A stretch of 57,994 nt of DNA from Chitinophagaceae bacterium (GCA_020437365.1 JAGQWM010000008.1:1-57994); one strand, 5' to 3'; positions 27,005 to 36,736 are shown, counted from the stretch's first letter. Made by a program: numbers and translations. Notes: generated from the sequence alone by a model not told the origin.

Positions 27005-28330
27005 ATGTTCAACAGCTTACAGGAAAAATTAGAAAGAGCCTTCAAGAACGTCAGAGGCCAGGCTCGCATTACCGAATTGAATATTGCCACGACGGTAAAA
27101 GAAATTCGCCGGGCACTGGTCGATGCAGATGTAAATTATAAAATAGCCAAAGAATTTACCGACAAAGTAAAAGAACAAGCCCTGGGTCAAAAAGTGCTGA
27201 CTTCCGTTTCGCCCGGTCAGTTGATGACCAAAATTGTGCAAGACCAACTTACCGAATTAATGGGCGGCGAAGAAGCTGTTTTCAATGCCAAAGGCAATCC
27301 GGCCGTTATTCTAATTGCCGGTTTACAAGGTTCGGGTAAAACCACATTCAGTGGCAAACTGGCCAACTACCTGAAGAATAAAAAAAGGCTATCTCCCTTA
27401 TTGGTAGCTGCCGATATTTACCGGCCTGCCGCCATAGAGCAGTTGAATATTCTGGGGCAACAAATTGGCGTAGATGTACATACAGAACCCGACAACAAAA
27501 ATGCAGTAGATATAGCTAAAAATGCGGTAAAAGAAGCCCGGAGTAAAAATAAAAATGTAGTCATCATAGATACCGCCGGCCGCTTGGCAGTTGACGAACA
27601 AATGATGAATGAAGTAGCGGCCATTAAAGAAGCTGTCAATCCACAGGAAATTTTATTTGTAGTAGATAGTATGACTGGGCAAGATGCCGTTAACACAGCC
27701 AAAACTTTTAATGAAAGACTGGATTTTAGCGGTGTGGTTTTGACAAAACTCGATGGCGATACTCGTGGTGGTGCGGCCATTTCCATTAAATATACCGTAG
27801 AAAAACCCATCAAATTTACCAGTGCCGGTGAAAAATTAGATACCCTCGATATTTTTTATCCGGACAGGATGGCACAACGTATCCTGGGTATGGGCGATAT
27901 TACCAGCCTTGTAGAAAAAGCACAGGAACAATTTGATGAAGCGGAAGCCAAAAAATTAGAAAAGAAAATCCGGAAAAATAAATTTGACTTTGCCGATTTC
28001 AAAACCCAATTAGAAGCCATCAAAAAAATGGGCAATATGAAAGATATGTTGGGCATGATTCCGGGCATGGGCAATAAAATAAAAGATGTGGACATCAATG
28101 ATGATAGTTTTAAAGGCATTGAAGCCTTGATTAATTCCATGACTCCCGAAGAAAGGTCCAACCCTGATTTAATGAACGGCACCCGGAAAATGCGCATTGC
28201 CAAAGGTGCCGGTAAGGATGTGACGGAACTCAATGCATTTCTCAAACAATTTGAGCAAATGAAAGGCATGATGAAGAATATGAATAAAATGGGAGCGATG
28301 GGCCGCATGATGCCCGGCATGAAACGATAA
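27005..28330 (+). CDS. ffh: Signal recognition particle protein
   Basis: 441-residue SRP GTPase that binds signal sequences and 4.5S RNA and targets ribosomes to FtsY. The N domain is followed by the G domain with GLQGSGKTTF (P-loop), DTAGR and TKLDGDTRGG, and then by a methionine-rich M domain (MKDMLGMIPGMGNKI, EQMKGMMKNMNKMGAMGRM). Length is normal. It is followed by rpsP after its own promoter. Confidence 0.97.
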   Translation: MFNSLQEKLERAFKNVRGQARITELNIATTVKEIRRALVDADVNYKIAKEFTDKVKEQALGQKVLTSVSPGQLMTKIVQDQLTELMGGEEAVFNAKGNPAVILIAGLQGSGKTTFSGKLANYLKNKKRLSPLLVAADIYRPAAIEQLNILGQQIGVDVHTEPDNKNAVDIAKNAVKEARSKNKNVVIIDTAGRLAVDEQMMNEVAAIKEAVNPQEILFVVDSMTGQDAVNTAKTFNERLDFSGVVLTKLDGDTRGGAAISIKYTVEKPIKFTSAGEKLDTLDIFYPDRMAQRILGMGDITSLVEKAQEQFDEAEAKKLEKKIRKNKFDFADFKTQLEAIKKMGNMKDMLGMIPGMGNKIKDVDINDDSFKGIEALINSMTPEERSNPDLMNGTRKMRIAKGAGKDVTELNAFLKQFEQMKGMMKNMNKMGAMGRMMPGMKR

Positions 28331-28406
28331 AAATCAGGCAATTGTCATTTTTTTTGAAAAGTTGATATAAAATATTTTTTCGGGAGCGAAATGAACTTCA
28401 ATTCCT

Positions 28407-28437
28407 TTTGATTTCTGCACCTTTCACCCTATCTTCG
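28407..28437 (+). promoter_or_regulatory. Promoter of rpsP, -33 TTTG and box TATCTTCG
   Basis: TTTG at 28407-28410, then 19 bases, then TATCTTCG at 28430-28437. Both elements and the spacing fit the Bacteroidota pattern, with C in place of the third T. The leader would be about 50 bases. Confidence 0.6.
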
Positions 28438-28494
28438 CCAACCGGTTTCAACCGGGATAAACAATTATTTCTTAACGCTGTTAAATTTCTATTT

Positions 28495-29034
28495 ATGTCA
28501 GCCAAAATTCGTCTTCAAAGACATGGGTCTAAAAAAAGACCATTCTACTTCATCGTTATTGCCGATTCCAGGGCACCCCGCGATGGTAAATTCATTCAAA
28601 AATTAGGTACTTACAATCCACTGACTGTTCCGGCTACGATTCAACTCGATCGCCAGAAAGCATTGGAATGGCTCAATAAAGGTGCGATGCCTACCGATAC
28701 GGTTCGTCGTATCCTGAGTTTCAAAGGTGTTTTGTACCTGAAACATTTACTCAGAGGTGTTAGCCTTGGGTTATTTGATGAAGCTACCGCCATGGAAAAA
28801 TTCACTGCCTGGACGGTAGAACATGAAGCGAAAAACAAAAAAAGACAGGAAGAAGCCAGGCGCAACAGAAGAACAAGAAGACCAATGCCCGGCAAAAAAG
28901 CTGCACCTGCAGCAGAAGCAAAACCTGAACCGGCTCCCGAAGCTGCTCCTGAAGCAACTGAAGAACCCAAAGCCGCTGATGATGATGCTACTGCAAAAAC
29001 TGATGTTGCAGATGATGCCAATAAAGACGCTTAA
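28495..29034 (+). CDS. rpsP: 30S ribosomal protein bS16 with long C-terminal tail
   Basis: About 179 residues, roughly twice the size of E. coli bS16. The first 85 residues are the normal domain: [31 protein letters not shown] and LGTYNPL. The tail is first basic ([21 protein letters not shown]) and then rich in Ala, Pro, Glu and Asp. Extended, acidic S16 tails are common in Bacteroidota. The start at 28495 is the family start; the frame upstream overlaps the promoter. Confidence 0.95.
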   Translation: MSAKIRLQRHGSKKRPFYFIVIADSRAPRDGKFIQKLGTYNPLTVPATIQLDRQKALEWLNKGAMPTDTVRRILSFKGVLYLKHLLRGVSLGLFDEATAMEKFTAWTVEHEAKNKKRQEEARRNRRTRRPMPGKKAAPAAEAKPEPAPEAAPEATEEPKAADDDATAKTDVADDANKDA

Positions 29035-29079
29035 GTCTTTTACATTGAAAATATCCTGTTCATCATTTTGAAAAAATTC

Positions 29080-29110
29080 AAAACCCATGATTTTATTTCA
29101 TGGGTTTTTT
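29080..29110 (+). terminator. Rho-independent terminator after rpsP
   Basis: AAAACCCATGA pairs with TCATGGGTTTT (11 pairs, seven-base loop) and ends in TTTTTT. It separates rpsP from rimM. Confidence 0.85.
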
Positions 29111-29181
29111 ATGCAACAATATTGGCAAATTCAATGCTGCTAAGCCATTAAAAAAGCATTTCTATTTGATTACATTTACGT

Positions 29182-29700
29182 ATGGCCGAATATTTTAAAT
29201 CAGGAAAAATTGTCGCAGTCCACGGACTCAAAGGCGAAGTTGTTATCAAACATGAATTAGGCAAAACAACTGACTTCAATAAAATAACTGCCTTATTTCT
29301 CGAAGACAAAAACAAAACTTTTATCCCATATTTTATTGAAGCTGCCAAAACCAAATCAACCCACGAAGTTTTCCTGAAATTCGAATCCATCGACAGCCGC
29401 GAATCTGCATTGCCTTTAACCGCCAAAACTATCTGGCTTCCTGAAAAAGATTTTAAACAATTGGCCGACAAACAAGCACCGGCCAATTTGCTGGGTTACC
29501 AGGTTATTGAAAATAACCAACCACTGGGGCTTATCCGGGAAATTATAGAACAACCACACCAATTGCTTTGCCTGCTTATCATTCGTGAAAAAGAAGTATT
29601 GATACCACTTCATGAAGAAACTATTTTGTCTATCAATCACACTAAGAAAGAAATTCAAGTAACCTTGCCGGAAGGCTTATTAAATATTTACCTGACGTAA
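29182..29700 (+). CDS. rimM: Ribosome maturation factor
   Basis: 172-residue 16S rRNA processing protein that works with ribosomal protein S19 on the 30S head. The N-terminal GKIVAVHGLKGEVVIKHELG and the PRC-barrel part (LLGYQVIENNQPLGLIREIIEQPHQLLCLLI; VLIPLHEETI) are typical. A TACATTTA box ends three bases before the ATG, close to the promoter consensus. It is next to rpsP as in most bacteria, but trmD, the usual next gene, is 19 kb away. Confidence 0.92.
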   Translation: MAEYFKSGKIVAVHGLKGEVVIKHELGKTTDFNKITALFLEDKNKTFIPYFIEAAKTKSTHEVFLKFESIDSRESALPLTAKTIWLPEKDFKQLADKQAPANLLGYQVIENNQPLGLIREIIEQPHQLLCLLIIREKEVLIPLHEETILSINHTKKEIQVTLPEGLLNIYLT

Positions 29701-29750
29701 TTTTTTTGGCAATAGCCCTCTTGGATTTTGTAATTGTAACTTTACAATAC

Positions 29751-30917
29751 ATGTCATCGGCAGCAAAACATATTGCACATTTTGATTTGGATTCGTTTTT
29801 TGTTTCGGTAGAAATTCTCAACAATCCTTCATTACGAGGCCAACCGGTTTTGGTAGGTGGCTATGAACGGGGCGTTGTAGCTGCTTGCAGTTACGAAGCC
29901 CGAAAATTTGGTATTCATTCTGCTATGCCCATGAAAAAAGCCATGCAGCTTTGTCCGCAAGCAATTATTACCAACGCCAGCCGAAGCCAATACAGTAAAT
30001 ATTCGAGATGGGTGACTGATATCATTGCCGAGTCTGTTCCACAATTTGAAAAAGCCAGTATTGATGAATTTTATATTGACCTGAGCGGCTTAGATAAATA
30101 TTTTGGCGTCAGCCGATTTGCCAAAGAATTAAGAGAAAACATCCGCATCAAAACCGGCTTGCCCATTTCCTGTGGGCTTTCTTCTGCAAAATTTATCAGT
30201 AAAATGGCTACCAATGAAGCCAAACCCAATGGATTTTTAGAAATACCACACGGAAAAGAAAAAGAATTTTTATGGCCGATGGCAGTTGAAAAATTAAATG
30301 GTGTTGGAAAGCAAACCACAAAAATTTTGAAAAGCTATGGCATTTATACTTTGAAAGATGTGGCACATACTCCAGTTGAATTATTAGAAAAATATATTGG
30401 CAAATGGGGACATTCACTCTGGAAAAAAGCACATGGTATTGGCAGTGCCGTTATTGCCACCGATTGGGAACAAAAAAGTATGAGCCATGAAAACACTTTT
30501 CATACCGATTATAAAGACCTTCAAATGCTGCACAAAGAACTGGTACGCCTAACCGAAAAAACTGCTCAAAACCTGCGTGATGATGAAAAACTAACCGGTT
30601 GTATCGCTGTCAAAATTCGCTATGCCGATTTTGAAACGATTACCAAACAGGAAACTATCGATTATACGGCACTGGATGATGTATTAATGGCCCACGCCAA
30701 AAACCTGTTTGATAAAGCCTGGGAAAAAGGAAGACCGGTTCGTTTGGTAGGTGTCAGGTTCAGCCAATTGATTCCATTTACGATGCAAATGAGTTTATTC
30801 GAAAATAGCAGTGGTAAAATTCATTTATACAAAGCCGTGGATACAATCAAACAGCGATTTGGTAATAAAATCCTCACGAAAGCGGTGAATACAAAACCTC
30901 ATGAAGGAAAAAAGTAA
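29751..30917 (+). CDS. dinB: DNA polymerase IV (Y family)
   Basis: Translesion polymerase of about 388 residues. HFDLDSFFVSVE holds the first catalytic aspartate, YEARKFGIHSAMPMKKA is the finger motif and KASIDEFYIDLSG holds the catalytic Asp-Glu pair. A helix-hairpin-helix region (VEKLNGVGKQTTKILKSYGI) and the little-finger domain follow. The start at 29751 (MSSAAKHIAHFD) is chosen; the frame runs 15 codons further up to a TTG that lies within the rimM-dinB spacer. Confidence 0.93.
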   Translation: MSSAAKHIAHFDLDSFFVSVEILNNPSLRGQPVLVGGYERGVVAACSYEARKFGIHSAMPMKKAMQLCPQAIITNASRSQYSKYSRWVTDIIAESVPQFEKASIDEFYIDLSGLDKYFGVSRFAKELRENIRIKTGLPISCGLSSAKFISKMATNEAKPNGFLEIPHGKEKEFLWPMAVEKLNGVGKQTTKILKSYGIYTLKDVAHTPVELLEKYIGKWGHSLWKKAHGIGSAVIATDWEQKSMSHENTFHTDYKDLQMLHKELVRLTEKTAQNLRDDEKLTGCIAVKIRYADFETITKQETIDYTALDDVLMAHAKNLFDKAWEKGRPVRLVGVRFSQLIPFTMQMSLFENSSGKIHLYKAVDTIKQRFGNKILTKAVNTKPHEGKK

Positions 30918-30928
30918 TACTGAGTGCT

Positions 30929-30936
30929 TATCTTCG
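30929..30936 (+). promoter_or_regulatory. Candidate promoter box TATCTTCG of the M20 peptidase
   Basis: Same variant box as at rpsP, 64 bases before the ATG at 31001. No clear -33 element. Confidence 0.4.
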
Positions 30937-31000
30937 CCAGAATTATTTTTTAAACATTTTGCAGAAGGCGAAATGTATTGTCATTAAATACAGTAATACT

Positions 31001-32368
31001 ATGTCACAAAATTGGAAAGATTACCAGGAAAAAAATAAAGAACGTTTTTTAAATGAGATGATGGATTTATTACGCATTCCTTCGGTGAGTGCAAAATCTG
31101 AACACAAAGCCGATATGCAAAAATGTGCCGATGCCGTAGCCAAAAGTTTATTGGATGCCGGCTGCGATAAAGCATCTGTCATGCCAACAGCAGGCCATCC
31201 TGCAGTTTATGGTGAAAAAATAATTGACCCAAAGAAACCCACTGTATTGATATATGGACATTATGATGTGCAACCGGCAGAACCTTTAGAACTTTGGCAC
31301 AGCGGCCCTTTTGAACCGGTCATTAAAGACGGAAAAGTTTTCGCCCGTGGCTCTGCAGATGACAAGGGACAGTTTTATATGCATGTAAAGGCATTGGAAA
31401 TAATGGCGCAGACAAATACCTTAACAACGAATGTGAAATTTTTAATTGAAGGCGAAGAAGAAGTAGGTTCACCCAGTTTGGGAAAATTTGTTGCCGACAA
31501 TAAAGAATTATTACAATGCGATGTAATCCTGATTAGCGATAGTGCTTTGTTGAGTTTAGAAAACCCATCACTGGATGTAGGCATGAGAGGATTAAGTTAC
31601 ATCCAGGTAGAAGTGACCGGTGCTGATCATGATTTGCACAGTGGAACCTACGGCGGTGCCGTTGCCAATCCTATTACCATCCTGGCTAAAATGATTGCCG
31701 ATTGTCATGATGAAAATAACCACATTACCATTCCCGGATTTTATGACGATGTGCTTGAGGCAAGTGCAGCTGAAAGAGAATTGTTGAACAAAGCTCCCTT
31801 CAATGAAGAGGAATATAAAAAAGAACTTGGCATTGAAAATCTCTGGGGCGAAAAAGGATATACCACTTATGAAAGAACCGGCATACGGCCTACTTTGGAA
31901 TTGAATGGTATTTGGGGTGGCTATATCGGCGAAGGCGCCAAAACTGTTTTACCTTCCAAAGCTTACGCAAAAATTTCAGCCCGTTTGGTTCCTAACCAAT
32001 CCTCCGAAAAAATTACTGCAATGTTGTTGAAACATTTTCAATCTGTAGCACCGGATTGCGTCAGTGTATCAGTACAGGCATTACACGGTGGCGAAGCCTA
32101 TTTAACACCTATCGATAGCAAAGGTTATAAAGCAGCTTCCAAAGCTATTGAAACTACTTTCGGTAAAAAACCGATTCCGGTAAGAGGTGGTGGCAGTATC
32201 CCCATTTGTACTATCCTCGAAAAAGAACTGGGAGTAAAAATTATTTTTATGGGCTTTGGACTTGATAATGACAACTTACACAGCCCAAATGAAAAATTTA
32301 ATATTGAAAATTATTACAAAGGCATAGAAACAATTCCTTATTTCCATAAATATTTCTCCCAATCATAA
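31001..32368 (+). CDS. M20-family metallo-dipeptidase
   Basis: 455-residue zinc peptidase. Metal-binding motifs are visible: YGHYDVQPA, ARGSADDKGQ and EGEEEVGSPSL (catalytic Glu and metal Glu), then HDLHSGTYGG in the dimerisation domain, and a C-terminal LHSPNEKFNIENY with the last zinc histidine. This matches the CNDP/DapE-like M20 dipeptidases. Substrate not defined; probably peptide scavenging in the cytoplasm, as no signal peptide is seen. Start taken at 31001 (MSQNWKDYQEKN). A terminator follows. Confidence 0.92.
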   Translation: MSQNWKDYQEKNKERFLNEMMDLLRIPSVSAKSEHKADMQKCADAVAKSLLDAGCDKASVMPTAGHPAVYGEKIIDPKKPTVLIYGHYDVQPAEPLELWHSGPFEPVIKDGKVFARGSADDKGQFYMHVKALEIMAQTNTLTTNVKFLIEGEEEVGSPSLGKFVADNKELLQCDVILISDSALLSLENPSLDVGMRGLSYIQVEVTGADHDLHSGTYGGAVANPITILAKMIADCHDENNHITIPGFYDDVLEASAAERELLNKAPFNEEEYKKELGIENLWGEKGYTTYERTGIRPTLELNGIWGGYIGEGAKTVLPSKAYAKISARLVPNQSSEKITAMLLKHFQSVAPDCVSVSVQALHGGEAYLTPIDSKGYKAASKAIETTFGKKPIPVRGGGSIPICTILEKELGVKIIFMGFGLDNDNLHSPNEKFNIENYYKGIETIPYFHKYFSQS

Positions 32369-32390
32369 TCAATATTTTTTTTCAATAAAG

Positions 32391-32425
32391 AAAAACCTGT
32401 TTAAATACTACAAACAGGTTTTTTT
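32391..32425 (+). terminator. Rho-independent terminator after the M20 peptidase
   Basis: AAAAACCTGTTT pairs with AAACAGGTTTTT (12 pairs, nine-base loop) and continues into further T residues. Confidence 0.85.
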
Positions 32426-32487
32426 ATACCCAAAACAGGGTATGTTTAAAAACATAAAAAAAAGTACATTTCCTAAAATTTTATACC

Positions 32488-34635
32488 ATGAAATGGATAA
32501 TCGCATTGCTTTTATTGCCTTTTACTGTAACAGCGCAAATCAATTCACAGTTTACTGTTGCGGCGCATATTTTCCACGACAAATTTGAATATAGTGGAAG
32601 TGGGTTATTTGGTTTTATCGATAATGGCCAACTTGGATATATGGATAAAAATCAAAAAATTATTATACCAACTTCTTCCGAAATAGGAAAAGGAAAGTAT
32701 GGCAATATTCCCAAATTCAATAATGGTTATGGTATTTTCAAAAAAGAAGATAAATACGGCCTGGTAGATAAAACAGGCAAGACCGTCATTCCGTATGAGT
32801 ATAACTCAATATCATTTTTTCCGACCGCCAATTATATTGCGATTGTAAGTAAAAAAGAGGGTACGAAATCAAATTATGGCGTCGTTTCTATTCACAACAA
32901 AACCATTGTACCACTAACGTATGATATGATTTCAGTTTCCGGCTCCTACATTATTGTAAAAAAAGATGGTTTGTATGGTGTAAAAGATATAACCGGCAAA
33001 GACCTATTGCCTATTGAGTATAAAGTTCTTTATGTATATCCTGAAGATAAAGTTGCCAAAGTAAAAAAAGATGATGACTATGGATTTATAGATTTGAATG
33101 GCAACTGGCTTTTCAAGAAATCGAGTGCCGTGTATGATTTATATAGTTGCAACCAAGGCTTGATACTTTGTAAGGTCAATAACAAATTCGGTTATTTGAA
33201 TTTAAAAGGCGAAGAAGTGATTGCCACTCAATACGACAGAGCTGGCGATTTCGATGAAACCGGCATGGCCAAAGTGGGTTATTATAATGGAAATACCAAT
33301 TACATCACACGGTATGGATACATCAATAAACAAGGAAAAGTTATCATTCCAATTGAATATAAAAATCTTTCTTATTTTAAAAACGGCTATGCATTTGCAC
33401 AAGACCCAACGACAAATCGCTATGGTTACCTGGATACAAAAGGAAATTGGCTACTGAAACCAATATATATTTTCACTTCGAGTTTGTTCGATAATTACGG
33501 CGGCACCTGGGTAAAAATGACCGATAACAAATATCATTACATTGATAAAAAAGGGAAAGATTATGGCACATTAGATGAAAGCGGTTCGTCTCCACAGAGT
33601 TTCACTGATGAGTATGCGGTTTATTCAGATGAAACAAGGCCTTACACACTGATCGACAGCAAAGGAAAAACTGTAAAAATCATTGATGATTGCAAAAATA
33701 TTTATTCATTCTCCGGAGGGTTGGCCGGTTATCAATCAAAAGAAAATGATTTATACGGGTTTGTAGATATGAAAGGCAATAAAATCGGTAAAGCGGAATA
33801 TACCGGATTCAATGGTTTTCAAAATGGATTTTCCCGGGTGATAAAAAAAATAAATGGAGCATCTAAAAGTGGATATATTGATACCAAGGGAAAAATAATT
33901 ATTCCATTTATTTACGATGTAGCCACTAGTTTCGAGGATGGATGGGCAGTTGTGTCTAAAGACAGTCAATTTTATTTTGTAGATCCCTCCGGGAATGAAA
34001 AACCCACGCCTCGTAAATACGATAAATTAGTAGCTTTTCGTTCCGGTTTTGCTATGGGTACTATAGAAGATAGTTCAAAGAAAAATACATATTATTATAT
34101 CAATAAAAACCTGAAGGAAGCATTTTCTATTGAAGCCAAACAAGGTTATAATTTTCAGGAAAATATTGCGGTAATCAATAGAACCGGAGTGTATGAATTG
34201 ATGGATACCAAAGGAAATCCTTATAAAGAATTAACTGATATTGAAGTTGTAAAATTTCCTAAAGAAGGTTTGTTGGGCGTACGAAAAGATAAAAAATGGG
34301 GCTTCATCGATAAAACAGGAAAGCAAGTAGTTCCTTTTTTATATGAAGATTGCGATTCTTATGTTGGCAATTATGCTAAAATAAAACAGGATGATAAATG
34401 GGGGATTATTGATAAGACAGGAAAAGTAATTATAGCTCCCAAATATGATAATATAGTACCAAGCGAAGAAGGAATTTTTATTTATTATCAAGATAGTTAC
34501 TATGGCATCATTGACAAAAACGGAAAAATTATTTCATCACCTAATTATTATCCATTAACACCATTTTATAAAGGCGTTGCTATTGGGAAAGAAAAAAAAT
34601 CATTTGTCATAATACATTCGCCACTGGCAAAATAA
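32488..34635 (+). CDS. Secreted WG-repeat protein
   Basis: 715-residue exported protein with a signal peptide (MKWIIALLLLPFTVTAQ). It contains more than ten WG repeats, each about 45-60 residues with a (W/Y)GxxDxxGK-x-(V/I)IP-x-Y core: YGLVDKTGKTVIPYEY, YGYINKQGKVIIPIEY, WGFIDKTGKQVVPFLYED and WGIIDKTGKVIIAPKYD are clear examples. WG-repeat proteins are abundant in Bacteroidota and of largely unknown role. It appears monocistronic, after a terminator; a TACATTTC stretch 16 bases before the ATG partly matches the promoter box. Confidence 0.9.
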   Translation: MKWIIALLLLPFTVTAQINSQFTVAAHIFHDKFEYSGSGLFGFIDNGQLGYMDKNQKIIIPTSSEIGKGKYGNIPKFNNGYGIFKKEDKYGLVDKTGKTVIPYEYNSISFFPTANYIAIVSKKEGTKSNYGVVSIHNKTIVPLTYDMISVSGSYIIVKKDGLYGVKDITGKDLLPIEYKVLYVYPEDKVAKVKKDDDYGFIDLNGNWLFKKSSAVYDLYSCNQGLILCKVNNKFGYLNLKGEEVIATQYDRAGDFDETGMAKVGYYNGNTNYITRYGYINKQGKVIIPIEYKNLSYFKNGYAFAQDPTTNRYGYLDTKGNWLLKPIYIFTSSLFDNYGGTWVKMTDNKYHYIDKKGKDYGTLDESGSSPQSFTDEYAVYSDETRPYTLIDSKGKTVKIIDDCKNIYSFSGGLAGYQSKENDLYGFVDMKGNKIGKAEYTGFNGFQNGFSRVIKKINGASKSGYIDTKGKIIIPFIYDVATSFEDGWAVVSKDSQFYFVDPSGNEKPTPRKYDKLVAFRSGFAMGTIEDSSKKNTYYYINKNLKEAFSIEAKQGYNFQENIAVINRTGVYELMDTKGNPYKELTDIEVVKFPKEGLLGVRKDKKWGFIDKTGKQVVPFLYEDCDSYVGNYAKIKQDDKWGIIDKTGKVIIAPKYDNIVPSEEGIFIYYQDSYYGIIDKNGKIISSPNYYPLTPFYKGVAIGKEKKSFVIIHSPLAK

Positions 34636-34664
34636 ATATTAAATCACTCCAAACAGAGGCTTTG

Positions 34665-34672
34665 TATATTTG
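34665..34672 (+). promoter_or_regulatory. Promoter box TATATTTG of the S4 protein
   Basis: Perfect TAnnTTTG ending four bases before the ATG at 34677; predicted leaderless mRNA. No -33 TTG at the usual distance. Confidence 0.5.
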
Positions 34673-34676
34673 ATTT

Positions 34677-35066
34677 ATGCCTACTGATGAAAAAATAAGA
34701 GTTGATAAATTTCTTTGGGCCATCCGTATTTTTAAAACAAGGACTTTGGCCACCAATGCTTGTCATACCGGCAAAATAAAATGGAAAGGAAAAGCGACGA
34801 AAGCATCGCATTTTGTTCACATTGGAGATGAATATGAAATTAAAACCGAATCAACTGTACGGCATATCCGTGTAACCGGTTTATTAGAAAAAAGAGTGGC
34901 TGCACAACTCGCTGTTCAATATTATATCGATTGCACACCTGCCGCTAAACAACAATCAATTACTTATAAAGCTTCCAGTTTCTATACCGGCAAAAGAGCC
35001 AGTAAAAAAGGTCGTCCCACCAAAAAAGACAGAAGAGACCTGGACAATTTGATGGGAATTGAATAA
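34677..35066 (+). CDS. S4-domain RNA-binding protein, Hsp15-like
   Basis: 129 residues. The S4 fold is seen at the N-terminus: RVDKFLWAIRIFKTRTLATNACHTGKIKWKGK, then HIGDEYEI. The basic tail (GKRASKKGRPTKKDRRDLDNLMG) fits Hsp15/HslR-type proteins, which bind free 50S subunits carrying stalled peptidyl-tRNA. Function by family only. Confidence 0.88.
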   Translation: MPTDEKIRVDKFLWAIRIFKTRTLATNACHTGKIKWKGKATKASHFVHIGDEYEIKTESTVRHIRVTGLLEKRVAAQLAVQYYIDCTPAAKQQSITYKASSFYTGKRASKKGRPTKKDRRDLDNLMGIE

Positions 35067-35102
35067 AAAACAATCTTCTTTTTAAAAGTTAACTGACAGA
35101 AA

Positions 35103-35285
35103 TCATTTTTTGAACTGTGGTATATCATTCGATACAACCGGCCTTCCTTTTATTTTCGACGTTAAATTGAGAAAATTGGGTTTTCGATAATTTGATGTAA
35201 GGCGAATAAATCTCAAGCCTTGCCAGAAGATAATTATTAAAACCACATTTATACATGAGAAAATGAATCCTAATAGCACAATCAT
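35103..35285 (-). CDS. Possible small membrane protein
   Basis: Open frame of 60 residues from the ATG at 35285, with one hydrophobic helix (MIVLLGFIFSCINVVLIIIF) and a basic tail. Its start codon overlaps the start of the plus-strand gene (CATG). It could be a spurious frame in AT-rich DNA; no homologue recognised. Confidence 0.25.
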   Translation of the reverse strand: MIVLLGFIFSCINVVLIIIFWQGLRFIRLTSNYRKPNFLNLTSKIKGRPVVSNDIPQFKK

Positions 35286-35661
35286 GCGATTAAAAATTGC
35301 TCCAAATAGATATATCAGTGAAGTACAAAAAGAATTCAATGCAGAGTTTCCGTATTTGAAGCTTAGTTTCTTTGGGCAAAATTCTAATTCATCTCATCGC
35401 TTTTCTTCTCATCAAATGATAACCGGTGATAAAAAACTGGGCGATAGTTTCAAAAAATTATCAGCTAACATTGTCCAAATTGAAGAAAACATGAAAGTAA
35501 AAGAAGTCGAAAAAGTTTTCAAGGATAAATGCAATTTGCACGTCAAGATTTTTCGCAAATCCGGGAATCTTTGGCTCGAAACAACTATGACAGATAATTG
35601 GTCGCTGCTACAACAAAATAACCACGGCCGTGAAATATCTTCGGCCCAGCAAGACGATTGA
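35284..35661 (+). CDS. Small protein of unknown function
   Basis: About 125 residues from the ATG at 35284 (MRLKIAPNRYISEVQKEF); the frame extends seven codons further upstream to 35263. No signal peptide. The C-terminal half VEKVFKDKCNLHVKIFRKSGNLWLETTMTDNW looks well folded and I believe similar proteins occur across Bacteroidota, but no function is known to me. It converges on the response-regulator gene, 19 bases away. Confidence 0.7.
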   Translation: MRLKIAPNRYISEVQKEFNAEFPYLKLSFFGQNSNSSHRFSSHQMITGDKKLGDSFKKLSANIVQIEENMKVKEVEKVFKDKCNLHVKIFRKSGNLWLETTMTDNWSLLQQNNHGREISSAQQDD

Positions 35662-35680
35662 CGTATTTCAGTCTATTAGT

Positions 35681-36736
35681 TTAATACAATAAGTTTTTCA
35701 ATTTCTCCGCATCAATAATTGAAATTTTACCTTCTTTGATGGCAATTAATTTTTCCGATTTGAAATCACTCAATGTCCTGATGAGCGATTCAGTAGCCGT
35801 ACCCACATAATGGGCAAAATCTTCTCTCGAAATGACCAAAGGTTTATCCGGTTGTTCGCTATTAAATTTAGCTTGTATAGCTACCAGGGCTTTGGCTACT
35901 CTTTTGCGCAACGAACTATAAGCAAGATTCAATAAACGATCTTCTTTTTCTTTTACATTCTGTGTGATGATTTTGATAAACTTCGTGGCAACGTCCATGT
36001 TACCATACATCATTTGTAAAAAATCATCTTTGGGAATTTGCATAATTTCTGCATCTTCCATTACAATGGCAGAATCGTCATAGTTTTTATCTTCTATCAA
36101 CGCCGGGTAACCGATAAAATCTCCACTGGTAAATAAGTCGGTAATATAATCTTTCCCATCTTCATGGGTTTTGAAAGCTTTTACTTTTCCCTTAACAAGG
36201 TAATACAAATACCTTGGCCTTTTTGACTCCTGGTACAAGGTTTGTTTTTTGGCAAAATTTTCAATATCGTATTGGTCGGCCAATTGTTTAATCAATCCGA
36301 CACTTTTTACATCTTTGATAAACGCATTTATTCCTTCGTGTGATGCCGTGTATTGGTTATTCAATACAGCGGCTTTTTTTAATCTTACTTCAATGGCATT
36401 TAATAATTCTATATCATCGAAAGGTTTGGTAATATAATCATCGGCACCCATTTCCATTCCTTTTCTAAAATCACTTCTTTCTGTTTTGGCTGTCAAAAAA
36501 ACAAATGGTATATTTTCTGTTGCTTCTTTCTTACGCAATAAATGCAATACGCCAAAACCATCCAATTCGGGCATCATAATATCGCAAACAATCAGGTCGG
36601 GAGATTCCTGTAACGCCAACTCCACTCCTTCTTTTCCGTTTTCGGCTGTAAATGTTTTATAACCTGCCAGCGACAATATTTCAGCTGTATTATCCCTGAT
36701 ATCGGGGTTATCATCAATGACTAATATCGACTTCAT
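35681..36736 (-). CDS. Response regulator fused to a Crp-type regulator
   Basis: 351 residues with three parts. Receiver domain 1-120: acidic pair D8/D9, phospho-acceptor D52 (VCDIMMPELDG), T82 and K104. Cyclic-nucleotide-binding-like domain about 155-245 (YLVKGKVKAF, GDFIGYPALI). C-terminal Crp-type winged helix about 290-345 (ISREDFAHYVGTATESLIRTLSDF). It should be a DNA-binding regulator controlled by phosphorylation. The kinase gene upstream overlaps it by 23 bases. It is next to, and divergent from, the nos operon, so it is the best candidate regulator for it. Confidence 0.92.
   Translation of the reverse strand: MKSILVIDDNPDIRDNTAEILSLAGYKTFTAENGKEGVELALQESPDLIVCDIMMPELDGFGVLHLLRKKEATENIPFVFLTAKTERSDFRKGMEMGADDYITKPFDDIELLNAIEVRLKKAAVLNNQYTASHEGINAFIKDVKSVGLIKQLADQYDIENFAKKQTLYQESKRPRYLYYLVKGKVKAFKTHEDGKDYITDLFTSGDFIGYPALIEDKNYDDSAIVMEDAEIMQIPKDDFLQMMYGNMDVATKFIKIITQNVKEKEDRLLNLAYSSLRKRVAKALVAIQAKFNSEQPDKPLVISREDFAHYVGTATESLIRTLSDFKSEKLIAIKEGKISIIDAEKLKNLLY

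Noticed and set aside
28641..29021. Ala/Ser-rich minus-strand frame opposite rpsP
   Set aside because: It is the antisense reflection of the repetitive S16 tail, with no independent support.
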